Positions 34,220 through 46,919 of a stretch of DNA of 64,000 nucleotides are shown here, piece by piece; within the stretch, counting starts at the first letter, position 1; every line of letters starts with the position of its first letter. Source of the stretch: Ipomoea triloba (taxonomy: Eukaryota; Streptophyta; Magnoliopsida; Solanales; Convolvulaceae). The DNA lies in NCBI RefSeq assembly GCF_003576645.1, contig NC_044922.1, positions 10,477,927-10,541,926 on the forward strand, in the 5' to 3' direction. A model generated the notes under the pieces. The model saw only the letters and a program-made list of their open reading frames with translations, was not told the DNA's origin and made no database searches. A program made the position numbers and the translations under genes.

Positions 34220-35284
34220 GACATGGACCGCTCATCGCCATGGCTTGGGCGATCACTCTATTTTCTCATTTCCTAGGATAACGTCATCAGGCGACCCGAC
34301 TTCACGTGGAGCTCCATGCTTTTTCGAAGGTCAGTGCAATGGGTGCCTGAATCCCAGCGAAGTGGCTCACATCCTCTCTATTTTCTCATCTATCAAGATC
34401 TCTTCGGGATAACCGACTTCACATGGATCTCCATGCTTTTTCGAAGACGGTGTAATGGTTACCCCGTATCCAAACTAGATGGCTCACCTCTGTTTTATCT
34501 CTAGGATTTGCCTTTTTGCCTTTTTACTCTTTTCACCATATCAACCCCTCATGCCTTTTTCTAGGGATTAGGGATTGTATTCACTCTAAGCTCACTTAGG
34601 CTCACCTTTTGCCCATGTCCAGCTAAGATTAATTCAATTTCCGGGCTTCGCAATTTTTATCTTTCTAAAACTCAAGGGGTTTACACTCCCACTTCGAGAG
34701 ATCCTTAACTGAGGTCCAAACAAAATACAAGGTGAAGAACATGCAAGTACACATAAAAATTTTCACTTTCGGGTCAATTGTGCAAATTGGTGTAAAGTGT
34801 AACTTCCAAAGCATATTTAAGACATTCAAATTTTGGCACAAGGTTAGGAGCCTTCCTAGATAGTATTGGCAATAACACGCCCTCTAGTTCCTATACCTTA
34901 TCACTCAATTAATCAACTATTTCAAGAAACATAAATCCTTTCCACACTTAAAAGTGAACATCGTCCTCGATGTTTTCATTAGGAATAGAGGAAAAAGGAT
35001 TAGGGTCTTAAAAGATTGTGCATTAAAGTATCTTTCCACACTTAAAAAGTGTGCTATGGGCTTCAAATAAATTTTCTAAAAATACTATACCCATTATAAC
35101 AAAATCATGCGACTCATCCTTTGTGAACCAAGGTAAATATGCTCATAGAAATAGGAAGAAAAGTTAGAATGATATACAATACGATGCGTCTAGAGCTTTG
35201 TCTTCAGTTTACGACCCATCTATTTGAAGATTGTCGGCTCATCATGTCCTCGCCTTTTGGTATTTGCTTAAAAGTTGTGATTAT
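34220..35284 (-). mobile_element. 3' internal region of copy 0, right part
   Basis: It resumes the minus-strand element interrupted at 22684. Positions 34220-34920 match 39413-40092 of copy 1, including a degenerate two-unit repeat of about 110 bp built on gacttcacatggagatccatg (34300-34500). The A-rich ends agtgtggaaagatac and the phrase catcgaggacgatgtt (minus strand, 34935-35035) match the 3' UTR of copy 2 near 59580-59710. ORF B itself is absent. Block R2 begins at 35285, so the 5' part of this element is missing. Confidence 0.65.
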
Positions 35285-35875
35285 TGCTCAATGAAGTTAA
35301 TTATATAAATTATAAATATCAAATATTGTGGCAATTACTATAATAATTTCATTAACTATATCAATTATAATATTTTTTCTCTTTTAATATTAAAATATAT
35401 TACAATAAATTAGCATAGTTATTAATGGAATTGTCACAATTTTGAAATATATTACCATAAAATTACCATAATAATAACACAAAAAAAGTGAAAAATTATC
35501 AGAATAATTACCAATAATAAATATTAAGAAATTAAATTAAGAAATAATTATATATTTTTTGAATTAAAGTAAGTATAATTTATTTTGTGTCAATAATATT
35601 ACACTAAAAAAGTGAAGAGAATTACAATAAATAATTATTAGGCAATAATATTAATAATTAATTATTAAGGCATGCATGATTTATTTTATACCAATAATAT
35701 ATAATAAATAAGATATAATATTATTAAATTGAAATTATTAAAAATAGTGTGTCCACAGTACAAAATAAATTATACTTGCCTTAATAATTAATTATATTAA
35801 TATAATTGCCTAATATAAATTTACAATTATAGCTTTGTATAAGAAAACATAGAAACTTGAATAACATATACAAAC

Positions 35876-36080
35876 CTCGAAGTCAACATACCGACTATTA
35901 GTTAAATAAAATCCTACAAAATTATCAAAATCACCGTCGTCGTCATCCTCGATCGCATCTCTACGCCCTTCCATAAACTAAACCATTAGGGTTCTGTTAC
36001 CGAGCAACTTCCTCCTCATTTACCTTTTGTTGAAGTAGAGCTTCCTTAAGTATCTTCGAGCTCATACCAAGCGATATAAA
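35876..36080 (-). pseudogene. captured bystin exon (copy 2)
   Basis: Same 205-nt segment, stops and frameshift as at 20785-20989, here with the acceptor context changed to ttttttgtag. Differences from copy 1 are only a few substitutions. The shared defects show that the exon was already dead when the block was duplicated. Confidence 0.6.
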
Positions 36081-36081
36081 C

Positions 36082-37412
36082 TACAAAAAAATATTGAAGT
36101 ATCGGGGAATTGAAGGATGTAATTTAGGGTGATGAGGTGTGAATGTGAAGTGGTAAAACGAAGAGTCGAGACTCCCCGAGTGTTGTGTCTCTCAAGGATG
36201 GCGAATGCGAATCGAATTAGTGTGTTGGTATCTAAGAGGTTGAAGAGAAAGAGTTACGGGAATGGCTAGGGGTTGGATTCATTTGTAGGAGAGGGGAAGG
36301 TTGATAATGGTTGTGGTAAAAATAAATGGAAAGGCGGAGATCGGGGACTTAGGCTTCTCTATGTGGACTATCTTTGTATGGTCTCGTGAGCTAGAGATGT
36401 GGAATATACTAGGGAGTTCATGGCACATCACCAAGTGGCGTCACACTTTGGACTCCCACATCTTCATTCGGTTGGGGCATTTCATCGAACACTTTGTCTA
36501 CGAATCCTCTCGGATCTTGTGCTTTCGGACTAAGAGCGGAGATGTGGGTGAGTGAGACTCGTGAGTGGCCGCTATCGCGCACTTCCTTTGAGTTTGCTAC
36601 CTAAGGTGCACACTTAGGCACAAAGTAGTAATAAACATCATCCACACAAGATCATCATCCAACAATAAAAAATCTCACATTTAATCTAGTAATTTATATC
36701 AAGCATCCACATAGATTAACCTTGGGGCAACCAATCCCCTTTCTACTTTACTCTAACATACTAAAGAAACAAGAAAAAGAAAGGAAATTTCAAAGAAACA
36801 AATATTAGATTAAGAATAGGAGAGAATAGTTACCACCCTCAAGGAGGGGATCTTTACAACTTTTGTTCTTGAAACTCCAATCTCCTTCCTTGCCCTTGAT
36901 CTAATCTAACCTAGAAGAAGAGGAATTTCCCCCAAGAGGGGATAAAATCCCTAAGAGAGACCTAATCTATGCTATTGTATGCTAAAATCTGATTCCTAAG
37001 GGCATCCTTATATAGTGGGAACAAAACAGGGGCAAAATAGACATTTTTCCCGAAGCTGAATTTTAGGGTGTCACAGGGCACTCGACGCGTCGAGCCCTGA
37101 AGACATTTTTCCGCGATCTTTCCAAACGCGTGGTGGTGGTCGTGGGGAGCTTCTGGAATGTTTCCACACCCCTCCACATGCGTTTGAGGCTGCGTGGGAG
37201 GCTCCTGCTTCACGGTTTCTTCATTTTCTGCTCAGTTTTGGCCTTAAGTCCCCCCTTTGGCTGTAGAATACCTTAAAAACATCTTCCATACTCTCGTTAG
37301 ATGTTTTGGTCACATCTGAGTCTAAATGCATGATATTCTTATGAAATGGGTAATAAACTCTACAATTCTAGCCCGTAAATGACCCCTAAAATAAGCTATT
37401 CTTGGTGCTTAT
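36082..37412 (-). mobile_element. LTR in block R2
   Basis: It aligns with the LTR at 20991-22296, including acgcgt palindromes near 37085-37195. The terminal TGA of the minus-strand start is lost at 37412. Confidence 0.7.
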
Positions 37413-37709
37413 TAGGAATATAGTTAGAAAATTAGAAAATTCATACAGAAAGAACGCAAAGAGATGAGTCTAAGCGCTCTACATTGTCTTCTACTATTGC
37501 TAGTGAGATTTGGAAGCTTTTGATCGTTTGATTGATGAGTCAACGAAAATATGATCCATTCCAGCAAGGCGGCTCTGGTTCGTCAACCTACTGATGCAAA
37601 AAAAAATGATGGGGAAGATACAGGGTGGAGAAGCCTACTAATGTGGAGAATGAAATGATGGGGGAGGCTATGGATTGATTGGTTGTATTTATATGTGGAA
37701 AAGACTAAT
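37413..37709. other. Unassigned DNA between LTRs
   Basis: About 300 bp with no recognised gene or repeat end. It is the outer flank of copy 1 and possibly old host DNA. Confidence 0.4.
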
Positions 37710-39002
37710 TGAAGAAGTAGTCGTTTTGCGGTGAGGTAATTGTCGGACATGGAAATAGTAAAACGAAGAGTAAAGACTCCCCGAGTGTCGTGTCTCTCAA
37801 GGATGACGAATGGGAATCGAGTTAGTGTGTTGGCATCTAAGAAGTTGAAGAGGAAGAGTTACGGGAGTGCTAAGGGTTGGATTCATTTGTAAGAAGGGGA
37901 AGGTTGATAGTGGTTGTGTAAAATAAAGAAAAGTAAAGTGGAGATTTGGGCTTTAGGCTTTTCCATGTGGTCTATCTTTGGATGGTTTTGCGAGTTCAAG
38001 TCGTGGAATAGACTAGGGAGTTCGTGGCACATCACCAAGTGACGTCACACTTTGGACTCCCACATCCTTATTCGGTTGGGGCATTTCATTGAACACTTTG
38101 TCTACCACTACTCTCAGATCTTGTCCTTCCAGACTAAGAGCGAAGATGTGGGTGAGTTAGACTCGTGAGTTAGACTCGTGAGTGGCCGCTATCGCGCACA
38201 CACTCACTTCCTTTGGGTTTGCTACCTAATGTGGCCACAAAAGGCACAAAGCTTGAGGAACATCATCCACACAAGTTCATCATCCAACAAGCAAGCAATT
38301 CACAAATCAAAGCAATAATATTAAACATCCACATAGATTTACCATGGGGCCACCAATCCCATATCTAATCTAATCTTGCATGCTAAGAAACAAGAACAAG
38401 AAGGGAAAATTCAAAGAAACAAGTATTGAATTAGAAATTGAAGAGAATGGTTACCACCCTTGAAAAAGGGGTCTTACAACCTTGATCTTGAAATCCCAAT
38501 CTTCATTCTTGCCCTTGATCTATTCTAAACTATGAAAGGAAGGAATTTTCCCCCAAGAGGGGAGAAAACCCTCTAGATCTATCTACTCTATTCTATCAAT
38601 TTTTCTGATCTCCTTCCCTTCTTTAGGTTTAGGGCAAAAGGGATTTATATTGGTGACAAAGAAAAAGGAACAACTTTCCCAAAATGGCCTTTGGCCCGAC
38701 CACGCTTGTTCACACGCGTGTGAGTGGCGTGGTGGCTCTCTAGAATAATTCCACGCCTAGCCACACGCGTGTGAGGCTGCGTGGGACGCTACTGCATTTC
38801 GGCTTGTTTGTCTTTTGCTCTATTTTAGCTTCAAATCCCTTTCCAACCTGTGAAATACTTCAAAACTCTTTCTAGAAATGTTGTTAGAAGATTTTAATCG
38901 CATTTGAGCTAAAATGCATGCAATTATTGTAATTGGATGCTAAAACGAAGCGCTTTTAATCTAATAAAGACCCCTTATAAGTGCTATCCTTGGCGCTTAT
39001 CA
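37710..39002 (-). mobile_element. copy 1 3' LTR
   Basis: The minus-strand start TGATAAGCGCCAAGGATAG at 39002 is preceded by the purine tract aagtgtggaaactt. It contains two acgcgt palindromes (38714 and 38765 areas) upstream of TATAAAT (38643-38650 on the minus strand). The outer end is approximate. Confidence 0.75.
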
Positions 39003-40092
39003 AAGTTTCCACACTTAAACCTTGCTTGTCCTCAAGCAAGCATACTTTCCTAAACACTAATCATATAAGCACCAAGGATAGTTCTTTCTCTCACGGTTAA
39101 TCGATCAAGTGATGTGTAGGTGTTCGGAGTTGAGCGGGTGAATTCCCCTACACTATCTACCAAGACTGCTAAACTCGTGCCAACCAAATGTGAGAAATAT
39201 GCTAAGGAAGTCAAGGTCTCGAGAGATGGATAATTTATGAGAAGATTTTGTTTAGACCCTTCAAGCATGTAAGTGACAAAAGAGTTTTCACCTTGTATTT
39301 TCTAGGGGCCTCAAGCCGATTCGACTAGTGGGACCGGTGCTCACCCCTTAGCCAATTTCCAACCTAACGCCAAAGCCTCTTTACATTATATAAGTGAGGG
39401 CAGGGACATGGACCGCTCATCGCCATGGCTTGGGCGATCACTCTATTTTCTCACTTCCTAGGATAACGTCATCAGGCTACCTGACTTCACATGGAGATCC
39501 ATGCCTTTTCGAAGGTCAGTGCAATGGGTGCCTGAATCCTAGCGAAGTGGCTCACCTCCTCTCTATTTTCTCATCTTTCAAGATCTCTTCGGGGTAACCG
39601 ACTTCACATGGAGATCCATGCTTTTTCGAAGACAATGCAATGGTTACCCCTTATCCAGACAAGATGGCTCACCTCACTTTTATCTCTAGGAATGGCCTTT
39701 TGCCTTTATTCACGTTTCACCATATCAACCCCTCATGCCTTTTTTCTAGGGATTAGGGATTGTTTTCACTCAAAGCTCACTTAGGCTCTCCTTTTGCCCC
39801 ATGTCCTGCTAAGATTAATTCAGTTTCCAGGCTTCGCTATTCTTATCTTTCTAAAACTCAAAGGATTCACACTCCCACTTCGAGAGATCCTTGACTGGGG
39901 TCCAAACAAAATACAAGGTGAAAGCATGCAAGCACTTCATCAAAAATTTTCAATTTGGGTCGGTATGTGCAAATTGGTGCAAAGTGAAGCTTCCAAAGCA
40001 TATTGAAGACGTTCAATCCTTGGCACAAGGTTAGGAGCCCTCCTAGATAGTATTGGCAATAACACACCCTCTAGGTTCCTATACCTTATCAC
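39003..40092 (-). other. copy 1 3' untranslated region
   Basis: Non-coding. It contains the empty-site sequence for the Athila insertion (39393-39412) and the degenerate 110-bp two-unit repeat at 39480-39690. Compared with copy 2, about 0.6 kb is deleted at the junction with ORF B (near 40130), which removes the second two-hairpin motif. Confidence 0.65.
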
Positions 40093-41234
40093 TTAATCAA
40101 TCAACTGTTTCAAGAAGCATACACCCTTTCCGGGAGGTACAGACGGTCCGGGCTCTCTTGGTGGTGGAGAATACATTGAAGAATCCAACGGCGAATACAT
40201 GTCCGGGAGAGACGGGGAATTGAATGACATCGGAGAAGGTGTGAATCCTGGGGATGTCATAGGCGTGTTAGTATGATCTTCCGCTATCTCCTCATCTACC
40301 CTCGTTCGCACTAGTTGTCTCAAGTGAAGTTTTGCGATGTCCTCGGGAGATAAAGGAACTATGTGCGCTCCTGGAAGCCGATGTTCAAACCAATTCATTT
40401 TCATTTGATTGCCCAGAGAGACGCACAACCTCGTCACCAAGGGTCTATAAATATAGCCCTGGCTGAATCTTGCTGTTGTGCAACAAGCAAGTTCCTACAA
40501 ATCGCGCTCATGTTCACCGAGTTCCCGGTGTCCATACTCCATAGCATGAACAGCTCCGCCTTTGAGACTCGGTCATATGTCTCAAGCCTTCCTTCCCATG
40601 AATGAGTGATCACCTTCGATAAAACCTTTAAATCCTCCCTTACAATCTGAGAGACTCTTACCCTCGACCCTTCCCATTCGACTCCTTGTCTTGCGATAAT
40701 CGACCAATATTTTCTCGGAATGTCCCTGTCTCCAAAGTCGTGCCTTAGTCTCCGGTACCAATTCTTCGACTGGTCTTCTTCATTGTAAAATCCAAGGAGA
40801 ACACCCAAATGGTTGGCCGATATGTCATAGTCCTGGCTGAAGAGTCTAAACTTAATGGTAGGGCTGTAGAGATCTCCAGCCACTCCGTCAACCTTCAAGC
40901 TCGCGATAAACTCATGTACTAGAGGGATAAAAGTATCCTGCCTCCAGCTTAACAGATTGTTCCAATATGGCTCTGCAATCAACCTCTCCAGTCCATATTT
41001 GCACTCATATTCCTCCAATACTCTCAAGTCTACATATCCCCATTGCACAATAGGGTAGTTCAACAACTGCCTGTATCGCCCTAGCATGGTTGCTGTCATC
41101 AGTAATATTTGAGTCCCGGTGGGAACTTCAATATAGCGAGTGTTAGCGTCCCCAGCACTGTTTTCTTCTCCCGGGGCTTTCCCTCTTTGGAGCCTTTGAG
41201 CAATCTGTTGTGCAAGTTCATATGGCGAATACAT
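40093..41234 (-). pseudogene. ORF B, copy 1 (ATHILA ORF1-like), frameshifted
   Basis: The frame starts at the ATG at 41234, just after the intron acceptor. Residues 1-260 are open and carry YIEVPTG, GRYRQLLNYPIVQWGYVDL, YSPTIKFRLFSQDYDISANHLGVLLGFY and an SKAELFMLWSMDTG box. A one-base deletion near 40437 shifts into the next frame, where WFEHRLPGAHIVPLSPEDIAKLHL and a Pro/Ser-rich tail follow. The tail is fused to 3' UTR by a deletion. The protein resembles the ATHILA ORF1 family of plant retrotransposons, whose function is unknown. No catalytic motif is visible. Confidence 0.6.
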
Positions 41235-41239
41235 CTTTC

Positions 41240-41854
41240 CTATAACATGGGTAATCAAAGCAACACAAGGAAAAACACTTGCCAATCTTAAATATTGATT
41301 ATGAACAATATTGCACATATTTAAAGAAAAGATCATAAGAATTCATTGCATGCAACCATCATTTTGATATCCATCAACAATTCTATCCTATACATGCAAG
41401 AACTAGCTCATTCTATTCCATACTCATTTCATAGTCAAAAGGTCAACATATGGTCAACTTCATCTTCTACCTCTAGACTAGCTCAAGGTTGAAAAATGGA
41501 AGCATCATGAAAGTTAAAATTGGACCAAATAACTAGTAGAATATAGCAATATAGTGCCTATAGAGTAGGAAAGTTGCAAACTTTACCCACCATGCTTACT
41601 ATATCAGCAAGGATCTCACCATGACAAGAGAATACCCAAATCAAGCAATTTCAAGATCTATTCACAAAGGGATGTTAAAACATGAAATTTCTAGTTTATA
41701 GAAGCAATGTAGGCTCAATACAAGTCTATCAAGTCATCCCATAACAATATATCTCAAGAAAAATGTCATACAAGAAAAACCCATGGAGATATTCTTCAGA
41801 ATAGAACAAGTTCTTCATTAAACAAGTAAATAGAAAAGAAGAGTATGTTCATAC
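41240..41854 (-). other. intron upstream of ORF B, copy 1 (615 nt)
   Basis: On the minus strand the donor tccaag/gtatg (GT at 41853-41854) and the acceptor gttatag/ga (AG at 41240-41241) match the positions of the 612-nt intron in copy 2. Conservation of both edges and of length supports real splicing. Confidence 0.6.
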
Positions 41855-41979
41855 CTTGGAAATGACTTAAGATCTTTGAGAAAAGTTGAGAGACTTGGAA
41901 GGAAATGATTAGAAAGTGTATATTTTCAACTTGGGAGAGTGCTTGCTCGTGGTGGGGAAGAAATGAAGCAAGGAAAGGG

Positions 41980-41986
41980 TTTTAAA
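41980..41986 (-). promoter_or_regulatory. internal TATA-like box, copy 1
   Basis: TTTAAAA on the minus strand, about 125 bp before the intron donor and downstream (in element orientation) of the U3-like block at 42040-42160. Confidence 0.45.
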
Positions 41987-42029
41987 CCACTTCGCGCGAA
42001 AATCCGCGAAAAGTCTAGTGCCCGTCAAC

Positions 42030-42165
42030 GCACGCTACCACGCGTGGTGGTAGGCGTGGGAGCTTCCCTGGTTTATTCCCACGCCTGCTCACATGCGTGT
42101 GAGCAGCGTGGCGGCTCTCTGGAAAATTTCCACGCCTAGCCACACGCGTGGTGGTGGCGTGGAAA
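42030..42165 (-). promoter_or_regulatory. internal U3-like block, copy 1
   Basis: Two acgcgt palindromes (42040 and 42144) and the phrase ggctctctggaaaatttcca. About 76 bp align with LTR positions 38710-38786 at roughly 85% by eye. This is LTR promoter sequence repeated inside the element. Confidence 0.6.
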
Positions 42166-42370
42166 GCGTGCTGTGCGAAAGCTTACCTTGTTTCCCTTCC
42201 TTCCTTTGCTAGTGACGATGTTTGTCAATTGATTGCGGGCAACTTATAACTCTCGGGTGTTTAATCTGTGCTTGTTAGCTCAACCGAGATTATAGAAACA
42301 TTATTGAAATAAAACTAAGTAAAACATACTATAGAAAACAAGAGAAACTTTAAGAAAAAGTAAGATAACA

Positions 42371-42421
42371 TTGGGACTGCCTCCCAAGTGCGCCATGGTT
42401 TTACGTCTCCTGGCCAGACGT
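42371..42421 (-). ncRNA. two-hairpin motif after ORF A, copy 1
   Basis: On the minus strand acgtctggccaggagacgt (42403-42421) forms a 6-bp stem, and ttgggaggcagtcccaa (42371-42387) forms a second stem of 5-6 bp. They are joined by aaaaccatggcgcac. The loop keeps AGGCA. Confidence 0.55.
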
Positions 42422-42750
42422 AATGTGGCCTATCCTTCAAGGCACATAGATTTTGAGACCCGACCAAGCGTTCCGTGAACCTTAGCTTCAAGGAATGTCC
42501 CAAGATGGGAAACATCCTTGAATACCCACAAAGATAAAGGAATAACAACATGCATAATTGGAAAAACTTTAGCATTAAACACCCTCTTTAATTCTTCTAG
42601 GATGGTGTCTATTCCCTTTTTTTTTCCTCTCTTCTCCCCCTAAAGATCTTCTCGTTTGTTTCAAACCATATCTCCACACTCCCTTCCTCATTCTCGAGTG
42701 TGGTCAACTCTCTCCACTCAACTCTCTCCATAAGATCAAACGTGAAAGAC

Positions 42751-43472
42751 CTATCTTTTCCCATCATCTCTTTCCTCACACTCCTTTTCTTCATCACTCC
42801 ACTCTATTGGATTAGAAAAATCACTCACACTCTCACACGAATAGAATGAAGCATCATCCCCTTCACTCACCATCTCACTTTCACCCAAGACAAAGGATTC
42901 ATCTTCCACAAAGTTAAAGCAATCATACTCATATTTAAACAAAAGAGAATCCTTATAGTCATTAATCAATATACCAAAATTTTCCATGGAATCATCCTCC
43001 CGAAATTTAAAGCAATCATAATCACATATGGTAGAAGTATTAAAGCGAAGGGAGTCATCTACAAAGGTGTTTTCAAAAAGAGCACAAGGATTTTTGAGAT
43101 TATTATTACAAAGAAGATTAGGAATTTTACCATATTTCAGCTCTTCATCTTCCCATACTATTTCGATGTTCTCATCCTCACTCTCCATCTCTTCCTCCTT
43201 TTGATTTTCCAATTCGAAAATTGGAGCTTCTTCAAGTACCGAGGCGTAACAATCCTTCATTCTTTCGAAACTCTCCTCTCCCTTAGCATTTTGCGCGTTT
43301 TCGACTCCTTGTACGATCCCTGGATGGGCTTCCAAAGCGGGGATGTCATCCATGACGGTGGAGTTAGCTCGGGGCTCATTCATCTTCATGAGCTCCTCCA
43401 TCATGGACATCATCTTCGTTTCAACTTCTTCTAGTGGAAGTCCTTATTTCTGGAGGGTAGCTAGATAGTCCT
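42751..43472 (-). pseudogene. ORF A, copy 1, C-terminal part
   Basis: It continues the ORF A frame that was cut at 52021 by the nested solo LTR. A stop (TAA near 43445) follows LATLQK. After it, GLPLEEVETKMM, an acidic MESEDENIEIVWEDEE box and Asp/Glu/Cys/Phe-rich repeats match copy 3 at 61980-62764. The C-terminus is acidic and has no known domain. Confidence 0.6.
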
Positions 43473-43778
43473 TGTGACACCCCGGGTTGGTCAACCTTAC
43501 AACCGGGAGCATCACCGCCACACCTAGGGCGAACCCAGCTAACCTTTAGCGGTTCATCGCTAGGTGCACAGGCTAATTTCCCTGACCTACTCCCACTTCC
43601 CATAAACCTGTAACAATTCACAACTAACTAACTCGACAACAGTTGAGGTATAAGTTAAACATTCCAACACATATATATTTACATAAATCCATAGGTGTGA
43701 TAACGACGTCCTTAGTACCCCAAAACATAAATTAGATGTATATATATATTCACAATGCCAAGTTTGGCAATTGATCTA

Positions 43779-43996
43779 CTAAGACTGCTGCAGAATATGT
43801 ACACAAAAATAGAGTTTTAGGCACACAAAAGAGCTGGATGATGAAGAGGAATCGTCAGGAGCTAGCAGAGTGTAGCCGGGTACATAGGGGTCTTCCCCTA
43901 TCATATGCTGTATATAGTCTCCATATCCAAAAACTGAGTCATTATAGTTCGGTGAAGTTACCGAACTATACGACTCATTGCTGGATGACATCTGTT
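43779..43996 (-). CDS. LTR-located reading frame (diverged copy)
   Basis: A 70-codon minus-strand frame whose ATG follows an acceptor-like ccctttaacag, in the same context as the LTR frame at 48283. Both begin ATGTCATCCAG and encode MSSS. The rest is Ser/Tyr/Asp-rich and diverges. It may be a decayed copy of the LTR frame. No known domain. Confidence 0.3.
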
Positions 43997-44829
43997 AAAG
44001 GGCAACAATGAAGCACCCGTTAGCACGACGGCTAAGTAAGAACCCATAAGCTTCTCATTTATAGGTAAAGATGATTTAACTTACCAATTGACCATAGCAT
44101 AGAATTTCCTAGTGATTGACATGCTTTCATGCTTGTAAATTACGATTATATAAATAAGCATAAAGTTATCACATTCACATTACACGCGTGAATTTTCACC
44201 ACCATACCACTACATATGAAAACTCGACTTAGTTTCATTTCAAAGTATGAGGCCTTATAGGAAATGTTGAATATTCCTTGTCGTTGACCGATTGAACCTG
44301 GAACATGGGCTTGCGGTCATTACCCAAGTTCTCTTCTCGGTCCCTTGGACGATGGTTCATTAGAATGGCCCCTAGTCTGGCCCCGCCTAGGTCCATTAAA
44401 ATGACACCAACCCGGAGACGACGGAGTCAATACGCTTAAGTGTGCACACCCCCACAGTCTAGCCATACATGAGTGACGTAGAGACTCGGCGAATAGACTT
44501 CGCCTAAGTACGAATACAACCGTACATATTTCAATGACAACCTTCGGTAATTATAGCCCGAGGTAAAAAGACAACAAGGTCCTCTTAACTTCTTGAAATT
44601 AAGGTTTTATTCATTTTAAACATTCACTACTCTTGTTCCGACAATACGCTCACCTTTCCTACTTATACACTCATTAACATACGTATTAAACCGGTGGTAC
44701 ATAATTCACATATCACGACAACAACCAACATGGCATGATTACACTATTAGATTCTTTCCTATACTCACAACGCACTTTATTACTTATTCATGTTCACAAC
44801 ACATAGTTCACATACACTACCTATACCTA

Positions 44830-45290
44830 TACATATATATATAACATTAACATACCTATACTCATATATATATATATATCATATATATATATATATACGG
44901 TATATAATATAATATATATAATACATATGACATACAATATGTAATATAGATATAGTAGAGTACATATATATTGTAATATATATATTCATAGCATGTAATT
45001 GGTAATATAATATATAATATAGGTATATAATAGGTATATGGTACATGATATAATGTATATAGATAATACATATATTTTCCAACATAATATATATATATGT
45101 TACGGTATATATATAGTATGTTTATATATATATTATGTATTGTATTACTTATATACACATATATATATTACGCCACACACACAATATATATATATATATA
45201 ATATGTATAGCTACCTACGTACACACATATATATATAAACATATATATATCACGCCACACACACACACAATATATATATATATATAACTC
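44830..45290. repeat. TA-rich microsatellite region in solo LTR
   Basis: Mixed (TA)n, tatatgg and acgccacacacac units. Tyr/Ile-rich frames on both strands here are artefacts. Confidence 0.85.
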
Positions 45291-46412
45291 CTAATTTATG
45301 TGTACAACATGTCCAATACAAAATAAGTTCATAAATTACATACAACTTCATGGATTGGAAATTAATTCACCAATTACCTACTTTGAGTAGCTATAATTCC
45401 AACTTGAGGGGTAACTTACCTCAATCTCACTATGAACACAAGAAATTCGAAGATTGAAGCTCGGGATTCAACCTTTGCTCTTAAAACCCTAACATAAACA
45501 CGGTAATACAAATAGGGTTCAACAAAATTCTACCCAAAACTGTAACCCCTCGTCTTTTCGAATAAGATAAAGGTTCGAGAAATATGTCTTTAAGCTATGA
45601 CATTCCTGAGATGAGTGACTGATGCGTCAAAAGGATTTTTATAAGGAAATATAGTTATTATTAAGCTGCGATCGTTCGTCCTGGTCACGAACCGTAAAAT
45701 TTTTAGGAACTAGTATTTGGACTTGTTTGTCCTAGGAAATGGATTTCTAGACACCATACTATTATTCTGGAATTTCCTATTTAATCAGATTAGCCCATAG
45801 CAGCGAAAATTTATTTTGATCGTACATCGCTAAATTTCGCGGTGTACCGAACCTAGCCCAATTTTGAGGGTTAGTCTGGAATAAATTTTTAGTTTCGGAA
45901 TTTATTCTATCTGGATTATTTTCTACCAAAAATTCATCTGTTTCAATCCCGATCAGTCCAAGTTGAGATATTTTATTATTTTATTATTTTTTTCTTAATC
46001 TTATCACATAAGCCAATTATGTGTGATGTGAGTATAAAAGCCATTTGTTTCCCTTTTCTTCTTCCCATTGCCGAAATCACAAAGAGAGAAAGAGAGATGA
46101 TTTTCACCATTTTCCTCCATTAAAACCATAGCCAAGCTTTGTTCACAACTCTCAAATTGTTCGGTAAGATTCCAATTTTATTCGGTAGATAGTCTTATAT
46201 TCCTCTCTAGATTCATAATCTAAGTTTAGATTTCCTAAATTGTGTTGTTATGATGTTGGATTCTGGTCTAGGGTTTCAAGAAGAATTTGGGGGAAATCAC
46301 TCAAAGACTCTTTCTAAGGATTTTAGTAGCTAATTGAGGTAAGGAATTCCCTTAAGTTGGTTTAGTCACTTGAAATTAGATAATTGATTATTTGGTTGAA
46401 ATATGGTGTTTT

Positions 46413-46427
46413 NNNNNNNNNNNNNNN
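46413..46427. other. assembly gap (15 N)
   Basis: Fifteen undetermined bases. The 3' LTR has roughly 190 bp between the corresponding flanks (about 50690-50885), so the true gap is probably larger than shown. Confidence 0.95.
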
Positions 46428-46919
46428 GCATATAAAATTTCATAATGATCGGAGTAGTATAAGTATGGTTTTCGGAATTTTTCCCAAAACTGGTCCAGAG
46501 AGAGACAAAATTTCCGGACAGCACATTGCCAAGGGCAAAGATGGAATTTTCTGTGTTTATTCGCGGACCAAAATGACCAAAACTTTTTATGGACATCAAG
46601 TACTATGAGTTGGGATTCTACCATAAAAATTTCAAGTGAAAAAGAGTTCGGGAACTATTTTTACCGGCTCAATCTTTCGGACTGCGCCAAGCTGAAATTT
46701 TCTGAATTATGCTTAGTATAATTATGGATGTGTTAATGATAATTGTGAGGTAGTTAGTGAGTTAATGGTGATTAGGTGATGCTAAGGACGTGGATTATGA
46801 CTATGTTCTACATAATACACATATGTATATGTCATGTTATGGTACTAGTATGTGTAATTATCTATACTATGAAATATGTTATGTTATGTTGTTAGTAGGC
46901 CAAATTACCTATATTGTGA

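Larger units (their letters stand above)
35285..37412 (-). repeat. Duplicated block R2: bystin fragment plus LTR
   Basis: Near-identical to 20197-22296. Homology starts at ctcaatgaagttaatt and ends at gcttat. The LTR lacks its last bases and is followed by unrelated DNA (taggaatatag). If R1 and R2 were the two LTRs of one element, a PBS should lie at 35284, but none is there. Confidence 0.9.

Noticed and set aside
44862..45238. Tyr/Ile-rich frames
   Set aside because: TA-rich microsatellite in the LTR. The same applies to 46790-47436.
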